From Hyalella azteca (Eukaryota > Arthropoda > Malacostraca > Amphipoda > Hyalellidae), in the NCBI RefSeq assembly GCF_000764305.2, contig NW_025931927.1:61703-125702 (forward strand): DNA of 64,000 nt, given 5' to 3'. This document shows positions 12,501-23,600 of the stretch, one piece after another (positions within the stretch are counted from its first letter, which is position 1; every line of letters begins with the position of its first letter). The notes beneath the pieces are model-generated. The model was given only the letters and a program-made list of their open reading frames with translations, had not been told where the DNA came from and ran no database searches. Made by a program: the position numbers and the translations under genes.

Positions 12501-13856
12501 GAAATATTTGGGATTTTTCCGAATAGCGAAGCACTTTTTGTAATTGTGCGAGTCATCCTGATGCAGTTTTGCGCTGTAGAAGGACGTATCAGAGCCAAGT
12601 GCAGGAAATTTGTCACTATTTGGACAATATCGCTCATTAATTTATTATTATGCTTATGTATCATATATGTATTATTGATGCTAATTAATTCATAAATATG
12701 AGTATCAATTTATGAGTATGACTATTAATTTATGAATGTGCTTATATTCTGAGGTTAATTACTTAATTGCACCCTACCTTCATTAAGAAGATGTCAGGTC
12801 TCATTAGCTGCGTAGTTAAGGTGGAGTACAGAGCAGACCAGCCTAGACTCATGGCACTCAAGATGATATCAAGCGCGTTTGAGTGCTATCATGTAATGTA
12901 TCAGTTTATTTATTTATTATACTTTTTTTGCTACAAACAGTGCTCATAATATGATTGTTTTCTCCTTCTATGCCTTCAAACCTAGTATATTATTGAAGAA
13001 TTGAAATGAATTTTTTGCTGCGGCCAATTACCACTTCAATAGTAATCACTTGCCCCAGCCCAGCTTATCTGCTGTTGCTGTCGTCCCGCCTCATCGTTTG
13101 TTCGTCAGAGGCGCTACGGGTTCGAGCACCTGGAGAAGGCGCTGGTGTCGCGCCAGCAGTACGGCGACGCCTCCTCCAGCAGCGACGACGAGCTCGTGAT
13201 GCAGTACAACGGCACCACCACCGCCATCACATCTAAGGCCAAAAGTCCGTCACGTTATTTCCGGGGCTTACATACAAGTCTTGATCCCTCCGAGATAATG
13301 ATAGCGCAGTCTATTTGAATTTGGAAGCTCTTAGCATGATCACAATTTACTAGAACGTTTCTTATCATTTGACAATATGTTGTTTTGTTCACATGCTTGA
13401 TTAATTTTTCGAAAATAATAAATAATATAGTACTAAAAAATGATAGTAATAATTTAAATAATAAAATGATATATCATATGGTAACTCGAATCTTTTTATG
13501 TGTATTTCGCCGTTATCACGGCATCTTTATCGAGTCGGTTACGTCAACTTCCAGCCTTTCTTGTTATTGAATTAACGTGTTAACTTGATGCTGGTTAGGC
13601 TGATGACACTTGACCTCATATTTCTTTATCGCCCTATTAAATTATAAATTATTTAGTATCAACGTCACGAAAGAAAGTGAGAATTGTCTGTACGAGAATA
13701 AAAGTTTTTTAAACCGTATTTTCTGTGACTGCAGAGAAGCGTTCCCGGTACAGCAAAGCGGCGGCCAGCAACGGCGGTGGCGGGGCGGCGGCCGTCGTGC
13801 CGTACTACGACACCTCGTCTGATGAGGACGAGCTCTTCCTTAGGGCCACGAGATAG
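6539..13856 (+). CDS. CPD: Carboxypeptidase D, C-terminal part (5' partial)
   Basis: Metallocarboxypeptidase D (M14, N/E subfamily), a trans-Golgi protein with repeated domains. Phase-consistent exons: 6539-6933, 7826-8029, 8908-9143, 9576-9715, 10020-10157, 11207-11357, 12129-12461, 13059-13244, 13735-13856, giving about 634 residues. The first exon carries the end of a transthyretin-like subdomain (GYEGNASLSVTVEP), a linker with a small coding repeat (GAPDAG three times), then a new M14 domain (TWRYHTFYEMEDILKDL). This domain is followed by its transthyretin-like subdomain (GYVVDSSNAPVAGAELYF). All catalytic positions look lost: the HxxE motif reads GGVRSQDV, LHGG reads VVGGGA, and the glutamate of EiT is proline. 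This fits the inactive third domain of animal CPD. A short hydrophobic run (LTFVFAVAQLICCCC) with four cysteines is the likely anchor, followed by a tail ending SSDEDELFLRATR. The 6539 start and the 13059 acceptor are the weakest boundaries. Confidence 0.85.
6940..7306. repeat. 23-base minisatellite in CPD intron
   Basis: About 15 copies of CTTTCCTCAGTAAATTGTATTCG start right after the splice donor at 6934. Variants change CCTCAG to TTCAG or TTCAC and TTGTA to TTCTA. Each CTTTCCTCAG resembles a 3' splice acceptor and is followed by TAA. Confidence 0.92.
7463..7776. repeat. 53-base minisatellite in CPD intron
   Basis: About six copies of a 53-base unit containing TAAGCCAATTAGTGTACAAT and TAAGAACTAACGCTTACTG. 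Central copies are identical and the first is slightly diverged. Confidence 0.92.
8101..8466. mobile_element. piggyBac-like MITE
   Basis: A 366-bp segment begins TTAACACGTTGACTCCGA and ends with the exact reverse complement. The outer TTAA on both sides fits the TTAA target of piggyBac elements. There is no coding capacity. It lies in the CPD intron before the exon at 8908. Confidence 0.75.
8685..8855 (+). repeat. Repeat family R1 (AGCGCATTTTCTC), copy 1
   Basis: Starts TTTTTAGCGCATTTTCTCAT, contains a variable GTCTGTCC/GTCCGTCC tract, then TTTTCGTCGACGAGAAAATG, the 16-base palindrome ACTCACTGCAGTGAGT and a T-rich end. AGCGCATTTTCTC (8691) and GAGAAAATGCGCT (about 8800) are inverted repeats. 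Five copies occur in this window. The class is unknown. This copy ends about 50 bases before a CPD exon. Confidence 0.85.
9840..10010. repeat. Degenerate GATAATCCGG repeats
   Basis: Short units such as CGATAATCCGGGATTG and CTATAATCCGGGGT recur with substitutions, ending at the acceptor of the CPD exon at 10020. Confidence 0.6.
10180..10570. repeat. AT-rich degenerate minisatellite
   Basis: Units like TTAATTATTACTTAATTCTT alternate with TACAATGAGTATA in irregular tandem order within a CPD intron. I see no gene in it. Confidence 0.7.
11400..11690. repeat. Repeat with ACGTAGCGG motifs, copy 1
   Basis: Motifs related to CCTAAGTACACGTAGCGG occur many times, followed by TCATCAGTGACTG and GATTGG. 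A second copy with the same order lies at 15200-15390. Probably a dispersed repeat with an internal 18-base tandem array. Confidence 0.65.
11835..11994 (+). repeat. Repeat family R1, copy 2
   Basis: Same order as copy 1: AGCGCATTTTCTC at 11843, a short GTCC tract, CGTCGACGAGAAAATGCGCT, CTCATTGCAGTGAG (one base off the palindrome) and a T-rich end. It lies in the CPD intron before the exon at 12129. Confidence 0.85.
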
Positions 13857-13995
13857 TCTTCCTGCCTCACCTGCCTCAACTCTTCCTGCCTCACCTGCCT
13901 CAACTCTTCCTGCCTCAACTCTTCCTGCCTCAACTCTTCCTGCCTCAACTCTTCCTGCCTCAACTGCCTCAACTCTTCCTGCCTCAACTCTTCCT
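13857..13995. repeat. 15-base minisatellite in CPD 3' UTR
   Basis: Directly after the CPD stop codon come about nine copies of TCTTCCTGCCTCAAC with 9-base interruptions. Long open frames on both strands here are products of the repeat. Confidence 0.88.
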
Positions 13996-14126
13996 ACTTC
14001 AAACATGGAAAATTCATTGTATTTGCAGTTTCCTTTCTTGGAATCATAAAATCTTTCTGTAAATTTATCATTTATATTCCGCCTTTACAACAAGGAAATT
14101 CCTTAAATTGCTGTTTCCTTTTTTAG

Positions 14127-14132
14127 AATAAA
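14127..14132 (+). terminator. Candidate CPD polyadenylation signal
   Basis: AATAAA, the first canonical hexamer I see after the CPD stop codon, about 270 bases downstream. Its use is inferred from position only. Confidence 0.45.
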
Positions 14133-17100
14133 AAAATTCATCTATGCTGTGACTTTAGTATCTTTATACCGGTAGTACGTACCTCTTTTAAAATTAGAAT
14201 ATTCATTGTATTTTGCAATAATGTTTCTTTTATTAGAAAAAATTCAAATATTTCATAACTGTATTATCTCTTACATTTTCATGAAAAATAGATCGCCAAA
14301 TGGTTATTATTGAAATAGATCTGAAACATTCATATTTTATTCTGCGTGAAACATGTTGGAATTAGAGGGTTAATCATAAAGTATTCATCATATATTGTTC
14401 TATGATGTGTTGAACATCTTATTCGTGTTCTAGGCGAGATTAAAAATGATTTTAATAACCTTTCTACTTAACTGAATGATAGCTCCTATGCCCGATGATT
14501 AATCAGTGATGATATTTGTGAGGATTTCAGTGAATTTGTACTGCGATTTTCTTTTTCCGGATTTTTCCAACTTATTTTTTCGTATTGATTTTGTATCGAT
14601 TTTTGTGCCGAACTGTAAAGAAAAATCTTGCAGCAAATATCCGAACGTTATTAACAGATAGTATGCTATTTCCCGTGGCTGAACGGTTATTTCTTCAGTG
14701 AGAGTACTGAGCTATGCAATAATTTATTGTACAATTTTAACAATATCAGGTTACAGATTCTTTATTGCGGTTAAGAAGATAGTGGCTTCGCGGGATTGTT
14801 AATGTTATAGTAAGACAGTAGTTATTAGTACTAGCGAATATTTCGTTACAAGCTACACTCATTAGTTGAGACGTACATAAAGTCGATTATAAACGCACAA
14901 GGCACATCAAAATATATTATGAGCATTAAGCAAAAAATATATATAACTGTATGAACATTGTAGAAGTTATTGTTTTCAAGTTTGAGACAATACCTTTGAT
15001 CCGCTGACTATAGCACATTCATCAATATTATTTCTTTTTTAAATGATATAACCAATATAATGATTTATAACCTTTATACTGTTTAAATTGCAATGCTGTA
15101 TTGCGACATATTACTTGCCCTGACCCTTGAAAAATCTCCCCCATTACCTACGAGCTCGTTTGCTGGTCGTAAATGGCTTTTTTCTGGGGCCGTTCTATGA
15201 GTTTTCGCTTAAGTACACTTAACGGCCTACATACACGTAGCGGCCTAAGTAGACGTAGCGGCCTACGCTATCAGATATAGCGGCTTAAGTACGCATAGCT
15301 ACCTAAGTACACGTAGCCGCGTATTTGTCATCTGTGATTGGTGGATTCATACGAAGAGTGATTGGCTGGCTGAATTATAAATTCCTTAACTATTTTTTTG
15401 GTCCGGCCTCTGGCCACGATATGCAGGCTTTGTTGTCGCGTTTATGACTCATCTTTGAGTTAGTGCTTGTCCATTGAGCGATTATAGTCAAGATTTTTTA
15501 TACATTACTCGTTCGTATTGCGCTACGCTTAGAACCAAAATTAGGCTTATTGTTTGAGTGATTGTATACTTGATAGGTTGTTAGTGCACACTTGATAGGT
15601 TGTTAGTGCACGAAAAGCACTTGGTCGTGTTGTGCAACGGTTGAAAAATGAAATAAATGTGTTCAGTTTTTTGTTGTATTTCGGTTGCACAATGCATCAC
15701 AATTTCTTTGTTTCTGTTGTCCATGGGATATAATTTTGGTATTGCATGTTTTTGTTAATTCCTATGAGCGTGGCATTTGTTTTTCAACCTCACGCCACGT
15801 ATCTCATAGGTTTGTCTATTATAAAAGGTGAAATTAGATAACTGTGCAGTTGTAAAGGCATAAAATATGCTCAAGAACTTCAAGATGATAGTCGTAATCG
15901 AAGAAGAACTGGAATCAAATTTTTCTCTCAAAGCGTTCGTCAGACATCAATGTTTTGGTGGGATTGTTAATAAATACTAGAAAAATTGTGTAAATTCTAT
16001 CCATAATTTTTCAGAGAATTTTAATGATTAACGTCGGTAGCGACTTCAAATTTTTTATTCTCTTGTTTTGGTTTAGGCCAAGGCACGCTTAATGCGATCA
16101 AAATACACGTACTTGTAAGTTTATTTTTGCTTCTCCATTTTGTAAAAATTTCGGAGATAATCAAACTTTCACAATCAAATAGATTTTCCTTGTATGTGTT
16201 AGTAGCAACGTTGCTACGTGCAGGGCTAGCGCGCAGTTTTCTTCTATTAGCGTTGAATATATAATAATAATAATAATAATAACGCATCTTCCGCCTGTTG
16301 ATTAATTTTGCCTGAGTGAGATTTTTGTGATTTATTATCAAATGTTGACAATTTCCTTCGCCTTTAGATGAGAAATAATTCATAAAGAAGCACATTTACA
16401 AAAGGCAGTGATCTTTTAGGACGGCTTCCTTGCAATCGATCCTCTGAATAAAAGCTTAAGTTTTTATTGTTAGCGTATTTTATTGCTCTTCGGTGCCTTT
16501 AAACTAATTTAGTTTTGAATAACCTAATACGATGGATATGATTCACCGCATCACTCGTGACAGCCTGTGTCTCAGTTGGTTGTGATAAGATAGCAACATT
16601 TTTACTTTTTAAACACTCATTGTCCATAATAGTTTTTTATTACTTGCTCTATTTGAACGTTATTCTTATCACAAAAATATCGACATCATGTGCCGCGTAG
16701 GCTGGAGGGTTCATTACAATTTAAATTTCATGAGGTTTGAGTTCACAAAATTGTCTTCCCCAAAGCCGTTTTTATCGTTTTTTTTTTTTTGCAACGTAAT
16801 GTATAGACTTTAGTCAAGAAGTTTATTATACTGAAGTAAGCTATAATACCTAATTATGTGGAAACGCTGTTGCGACATGGAGTGATGATTTGAAAAACTT
16901 CATAAATAAATGCATTTCGTGAACGCACCAAATACAGGCCAAAACAATTGATGATAAGTGACACCTAATCATTTCCTTCTGAAGTGTTTCGCATGTTCTC
17001 CAGAAATTTGTTGTTGATTTGATAATCCTTGCTATCTCCGAGTGCTGGATAGTGCCAATTAAGCAATGATAATAAAATTCTTATCGATTTATTTGGGGCC

Positions 17101-20100
17101 AAATCGTAAGTAGTCCATACAATTATCGTTAGTTTGAGGATAATTCTAATTCCAGTTCTGTGAATGGCGACGATCTGTCATTGGCTGCTGTAAATTCGAT
17201 GTGCAATTTTTTTTAATTGAGCCCCATAGCTCCAAAAACTTCTTAAAAATATTCATGTGTGCTTCCTTCGGTATGTTCTGCTGTATTAATTTACTTTCTA
17301 AGATTGCCTAGCAATCTCATAACAAGAATTCAAGTGTAAATTACACGTATCATTAATGTCAGAATTTTGTAATAGTACACGAAATTGGTGTCTGACATCA
17401 GGGGGAATCTAAAAATTTTTCTCCCAAACGGTATTACTTTTTTTATCGTACAGAAGTATGATAAAAAATTTACGTCACTGACATACCATAGAATGTCAAG
17501 TGAAGGTCTCGACATTGTTAACAATAACAAGATAATTATGTTCAAATATATATTTTGATGTGTTCGATTAAAGTGCATTAAAATTGCTAGGCTATTCAGA
17601 TGCAATTTTAATTTGTTAAAAAGTTTCTAAAAGAAAAAGAATCATTCCCATTGGGTGTCCGTAGAGTAATTTTTTTCGAATTTAGAATCGAATTATGGCT
17701 GATGGTTATGCATCGTTGTCGAAATTTCTCATTCGACGATTGACGTTTAAATCATTTAAAAATCGTCATTAAATATTGGACGTCGATAGAGGTTCTTTAA
17801 AGCTAAAATGTGATATACTTAGTTTTGTTTGAATACTGTAAATGAAATGAACGCTACTTGTCAGTTTTACCTTTGTTCAGCATGTAGAGAGAAGCCTCGG
17901 GCTCCATAAGCATAGCTTTTAGTACGAACGCTATTTACACCAAGTTCTTCCGTGTATGAAAGATATTAAATCAAGTTGAGCTGGTTTTTATATTTCGCTG
18001 CTATAGCAATATCATGCATTTCTAACATGTAGCCAGTCTATAATGCAGGAATTATTGTCAAGTTCTTCCGCTAACTTCGAAATTTGATTGAGCAATTATT
18101 GTACAAAATGGACGGGGTCTAAAGTTTTATTAACCAACGAATTCATCATTTATAATTACGTGTAAAATAAAGAGTGCATGGTCTCTTTCCTAACATTAGA
18201 ATGCATAATGTTATGGGCTATAAAATTCTCGTAACTAGGTTCGTTGCCACAATACAAGGCTAGATCAAAGTTTGTTCTAAATTCACATCTCATTATTAAT
18301 CATAGAACCCAGAGTATGCACGGTGTGTAACGTGCAACATTCAAAGAAATGACTGTAACTTTGTCCATATAGAGATGTATTTTAACCCTTGTGTGGGTCA
18401 TCCTGACCCATTCTGGCATGGGAAAAGGTGTGTCTGTCTACAACCGCTCGGCGCTCACTGCCTGTGTAGAAACTACGTCGCTATTTGCACAATATAACCC
18501 AGCCATTTTTCTAAGTGTTATGCACAGCGTCTTCCGGTTATCGTTCAAGCTTCAGATGTCCTCAGAATTATGAACATAATTCTGAAATATGAATAGAATT
18601 ATGAATTATTATTATTAAGTTTAGTTTGGTGCTGCATTCGGGTAATGAGCGCTGCAGTGATTACGTGAGGTTTTGGTATCATTCTTCCATATTATTAAGT
18701 ACATTTCATTAATATGTTCTTGGCTCGCATTTAACGATGTATTCACGTCAAAGAATCAGAATGAAAAATAATTGTCCCAAGAAGGTTACATTACATGTAA
18801 TATATTTTATCGAACACTTTAGTTCCAATTGTGATTCAAATTCTTCTGTCTCTCTTCTCACGTAGCTAATACCTCCATTTTATTTTTATCTTTTTGCGAA
18901 ACTGACATTATTAAATATATGATTTTGCTTGCCGCCATGACTGAATTCAACGGTTGTAAAGAATTCTTTGTTGCTCTTACTACTTTTGAACGGTATTTCA
19001 CGTAAGTGTTCGCTGCTGTCTCATACTCCATCTTCTTGTTAGAACTGTTCTTGTAGAACTACTCTGGGAACTGTATGCTGCTGTTACTGTTCTCATACTC
19101 CGTCTTCGGTCTCCATTTCTCTTACGTGCTAACGCTACTTTTTTATAGTTTCAGCTCTCTGGTCATTTGAGAACTTCCATAATTTGTTGATGATTAAGTT
19201 TCATGTACGAAAATTTCCGTGGATTGATATCTTCCTCCGTGCCGGTTGTTATTTTTCTTTTTTTTTAGGGTTGGCATGTCATGTGCGGAAAGAAATATTG
19301 ACCCCACCAGGTGTACTCACAGCAGCGTGTGTTTTCATTCTGAAAATATTTGTGTCTGAAGTAAGCTGCTCGCTAGAACAATTTTTGATTCTCAATGCGC
19401 AGGAAAAACTTGAATTGCTATTTCTGATTGAAAGGCGAGGTGAGACCGAGTGCTGAGATTTAAATCTGCTTTTCACATATCCTGCTTTCGTATACACTAT
19501 ATATACTATTTTCATGTTTGTTGCCACTTGCCAATTTTTTGCCGCTTATTGCTTGGTTTTGTTCATTTACTTTCGAATAATTTCCTATTCATTAGTCTCT
19601 CTGAACCATTTACGAAAGTGACTTGCTTTTATGTTAATATATTTTCTTGTATGAACTTTTTTGCAATTTTTTTCAAATCTTTTTTATTTTTATATCGCCT
19701 ATATCCATTTTTTACAGTTGACCTAATATCTCTCGTATTTTATTATTAGCTAAATGAACTTTCCTAACACCTCACCTGCTAAGTATGTTCCCCATTCTTA
19801 TGCATTGACCAGTAAAAATATCCTGAATTGCAACGTCCGTGCGCACTTTGCAAACAGAATGCTAAGCTCCTTCATCTCCACTAATCCAATATTGCTCAGG
19901 ATATAATTATTTAATCATTATAATTATATATGATTTGGTTATATATGATTATATATGATTTGATTGATTATAATCATTATAATTAATCAAAATAAACACG
20001 ATATTTAAACAACAAATGAATTCATTCGCGTTTTTTCGACATCAAATTAATGTAAATGTGTTTAGAAAAAGCGCCATGGGACTGCAAACAACGATTTACG

Positions 20101-20655
20101 ATCTCCACTATCAAGTTGATCCTTCGCTATCCTAATGAAAAGAATCTTGTTTATCTCACATTTAAATGTTATATTTTATAATATGGAAGATGGTTACATC
20201 AACGTGATGTTTTATTGACCTTCTAGAATCTAGAGTGACGATATTGTGACGAAAATTAATTAGTAATTATTTTACGACAGTGATATTATATTTCACCATA
20301 GAAACTAATTTCGATGGTGAAATGTCATTTCATCATATTTACTTCGATAATTAGAAAAGTTTCTGTATAGAGTTGAGTGTATCCTGCAAATTTCGTTATC
20401 TCAAAACATCTAAATTAGATGAAAAAAGGATTTGATAAATGAATCAATCAATTGCCTGATTTTTAGGATTTAGTGTAGTAATTCTAAAACAAATGTATTT
20501 TTACTTTAGAGTTATTCCTTCTGAGCATCCGAAATTAATTTTGTCTCTTTGTCAGATATGGCGCTGAAACAACTGCTTTGCCGGTTATTTTATAGCTCTC
20601 GGTAAAATGTGTAGTTTTAAATTTCCCTAAAATATTCTCTTTCGATGAAAAAACT
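14133..20655. other. Intergenic region between convergent genes
   Basis: AT-rich DNA between the 3' ends of CPD (+) and the dioxygenase gene (-). I find no exon or RNA gene that I can support. The only structured item is the second copy of the ACGTAGCGG repeat at 15200-15390. AT-rich near-palindromic sequence lies at about 19910-19990. Confidence 0.6.
15200..15390. repeat. Repeat with ACGTAGCGG motifs, copy 2
   Basis: Starts AAGTACACTTAACGGC as in copy 1, then several ACGTAGCGGCCTA-like units, then GTCATCTGTGATTGG and an AATTATAAATTCC-like end resembling the end of copy 1. Confidence 0.65.
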
Positions 20656-23600
20656 TTAGATTTTCTTCGTATTCGCAGGCTCGATCTCAGTTTTTCCGCA
20701 GCATTTGGCAACAAACTCTTTGTTTGCGTTTTTCGTGGAGCTCCAAGCTCTTGTCTTACTAGCCCAGGGCATCTGCACATAAAGGCACACGCATCCTTTA
20801 GGTCGGTAGTGACTGTACACGGCGTGCGCTCTGATGAGTACAGAGTCATCCTCCTGCAGCTCTGTACGCTGTCCTTCCACCTCCACGCTGCTGGTGCCAA
20901 CCTGCCCATGTAACCAAGTGTCGTGGCTTCATATTAACAATTGCAGCCAACAAGAAAATTATTAATAACAAGCATTCTCCGGTCTTTAATCGAATTTTCA
21001 TTAAGGAATACTTCTGCCCCTCTATCCAATTTTTGCAATTGTATACTCTCTGAAATCCTTTATGAAAGTTTGATTAAAGACCGGAGAAAATGTTTATGGC
21101 TTCTGCCTAATTATACCAACTAATGACTGAAATCTATGTATTGAAGATTCCGTGTATCTTCGAACTGTAGTTATTGTATTTAAGCCTGGCGCTGTAAATG
21201 TTGAGATGTTACTTAATTTCGTATCCGCAATAGCCATTATGTCTTGTTTCCTTCTCATAATATGCCATCGCATTTTTTGCTCAATTAAGCAATTTTGCTG
21301 GAACATTTTCTGTTATTTTCAGTTAAGTCCTATTGCATTATCATTTCGATTAAGAAAGATGAGTCTCATTACTAATTCAATCCCAGATAAACACTTCAAA
21401 GTCCTGAAAAAATGCCTATTAATAATGTTCTATTTCATTATATATGACCAATTTACCCACCAGTTGCAGTAGCCACGTCTCCTCGTCGACGGTCGCCACG
21501 TCGATGTCGGCGCCCTCGCCCAGCGCCAGCACGTCGCTCTGGTACGACGTGTCCCACAGACGCAGTCTGCCCGCGCTCTCCAGCTGACGGTCAATACTTA
21601 ATTTAAATATAATTAACTTGATGGTTAAATTAGTAATGATTGTAATTTTCTAGAAAAGGCTTGATTGAAACGTAATAAACTTGCTGGTTAAATTAGTGAG
21701 TATTGTAATTTTGTAGAAAAGGCTTAATTGAAATATAATTAATCAACTTGCTGGTTAAATTACTAATTCTTATATTTTGTAGAGAATACTTAATTGAAAC
21801 ATAATCAATTTGCTGGTTAAATTAGTGATTTTTTTTAATTTTGTATGGAAAAGGCATCGTATTGAGTAGTTTTGTAGAAATGATCGGGTCATGTAGTAAG
21901 CAATTGTCATCGCTCTCAAGTTGAGGATCAATGCTTAATTGAAATATAATCAACTTACTGGTTTAATTTGTAACTATTGTTATTTTGTAGAGAAGAGGGG
22001 ACGTATTAAGTAGTTTTGTAGAAAAGATCGGATGTCATGTAGTACGGAATTGCCATCGATCGCGAGTTTAGGATCGACAGTTAATGGGTGAACTAGCAGA
22101 TGTAGTCACATATAATGTTCGTTATATTTTATAATAATTTTATAATGATATAATTACTAATGGTAGCCATGCATACAAGGGCGAGTATGAAATTAGGTTC
22201 CGTATATTGTGTACAGAAATAAAGTGACCGCGACGTAAGTTTAAACGGAGCCAAGGGCAAGCAAGTAATTTTTTAAACCGTCCTTAAACTTTTAATACAT
22301 TTAAATGAAATCCATTGCCTCTTATCTAAATACTTGAATATGCATTTTCTTGGTTGAATTATTAAACTATTAAATAATATGAATGTTGAACAGTGTTGAA
22401 TGATATGTTGCGTACTCTACTAATTCAAAGCCGTTTTTGACTTGCGGTAAACAAACGCATTATCATTGATGTGTTGCAGTCACTTCAGTTACTAAATCTT
22501 CTAAATATATATCAAATAAATATGTGCCACTAATTTCAATTATGGTGGTTTTACCTTAGCCAAATTTTCCTTTATCCAAGTGCGTAAGTGGAAAGGCTTC
22601 TCAGTAAAACGCTCCGAGTCTGGTACGAATGGAGGCGTTTCAGTGATGGTTCCTGAGGGAGCAAAATTATACATTTATTATAATTATAATTTATTTATTT
22701 AGAATTATTATTATTATAATAGATTTTTTCTTTAGTTCTTGGTCAGTTTACGCAGAAATTTTGGGATGGCGACTTTGCGAGAATTTCAGTTTCTAAATTT
22801 CCAAGTTGCTCTTTGTTTCATTTTATTTATTATTTTTAAACTTCTAATTATATAAATTTGGTGATTCGGAAGAATTTCTATCCGAATTCCCGATAAAGTG
22901 CGAATAATTATATTAACAATAATCTAATAATAATAAAATAATAATAATCTCGCACTAATTAGAGTGAAGGCTTGTAATAGTTAAGGAGGTTACATGTAAA
23001 CGAAACTGTTGCGCTGTAGTCGTGCTCGAGCCTCTAACGGATGTCGAACGAATGCTGAAAATTCAATTTTATTCAGTCGATTGTTTTTTTTTTTGTATGA
23101 AAACCACCCGGGCAGCTCAACTAACATTCGGTTTAGGTTTTATTATTATAAAACCTAAACCGAAATATAATTTTATTTAAGGTCAACTATTTATATAAAA
23201 TATCTTTATGTTTTTAAATAATGCTTTAAATGCTTTATCTGTGATTGAAATGTTCTGATTCACTAGTAAAATAGCGTCGGCGTTGAAGATTAGGCCAAGT
23301 CTGGCCTGTCGCCGATTCTTTAAATGTTCCAAACTTGCTAGCAGGAGGCCTTAAAACTGACCATTTGGTCAGATCTATCGGAAATGACTTTAATGGTATA
23401 TAGTAATAATGTGCTTCAACAAACGGAAAGTGCATTTCTTCCATGCATATATGACCTCATAAAGTGACTTCAAACGCGAGGCCTCAACGACACCAATATG
23501 TCTGCTCCACATGTCGGTGACGCGAAATAAACATTGCAATGTAAATGCAAGATAAGATATATAAATAAATAAGATAAATCAATAAATAAGATAAATAAAT

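Noticed and set aside
13665..14049. Long frames with VEAGRVEAG, LPASTLPAS or EELRQEELRQ repeats
   Set aside because: They are the 15-base 3' UTR minisatellite read in three frames, overlapping the true CPD C-terminus.
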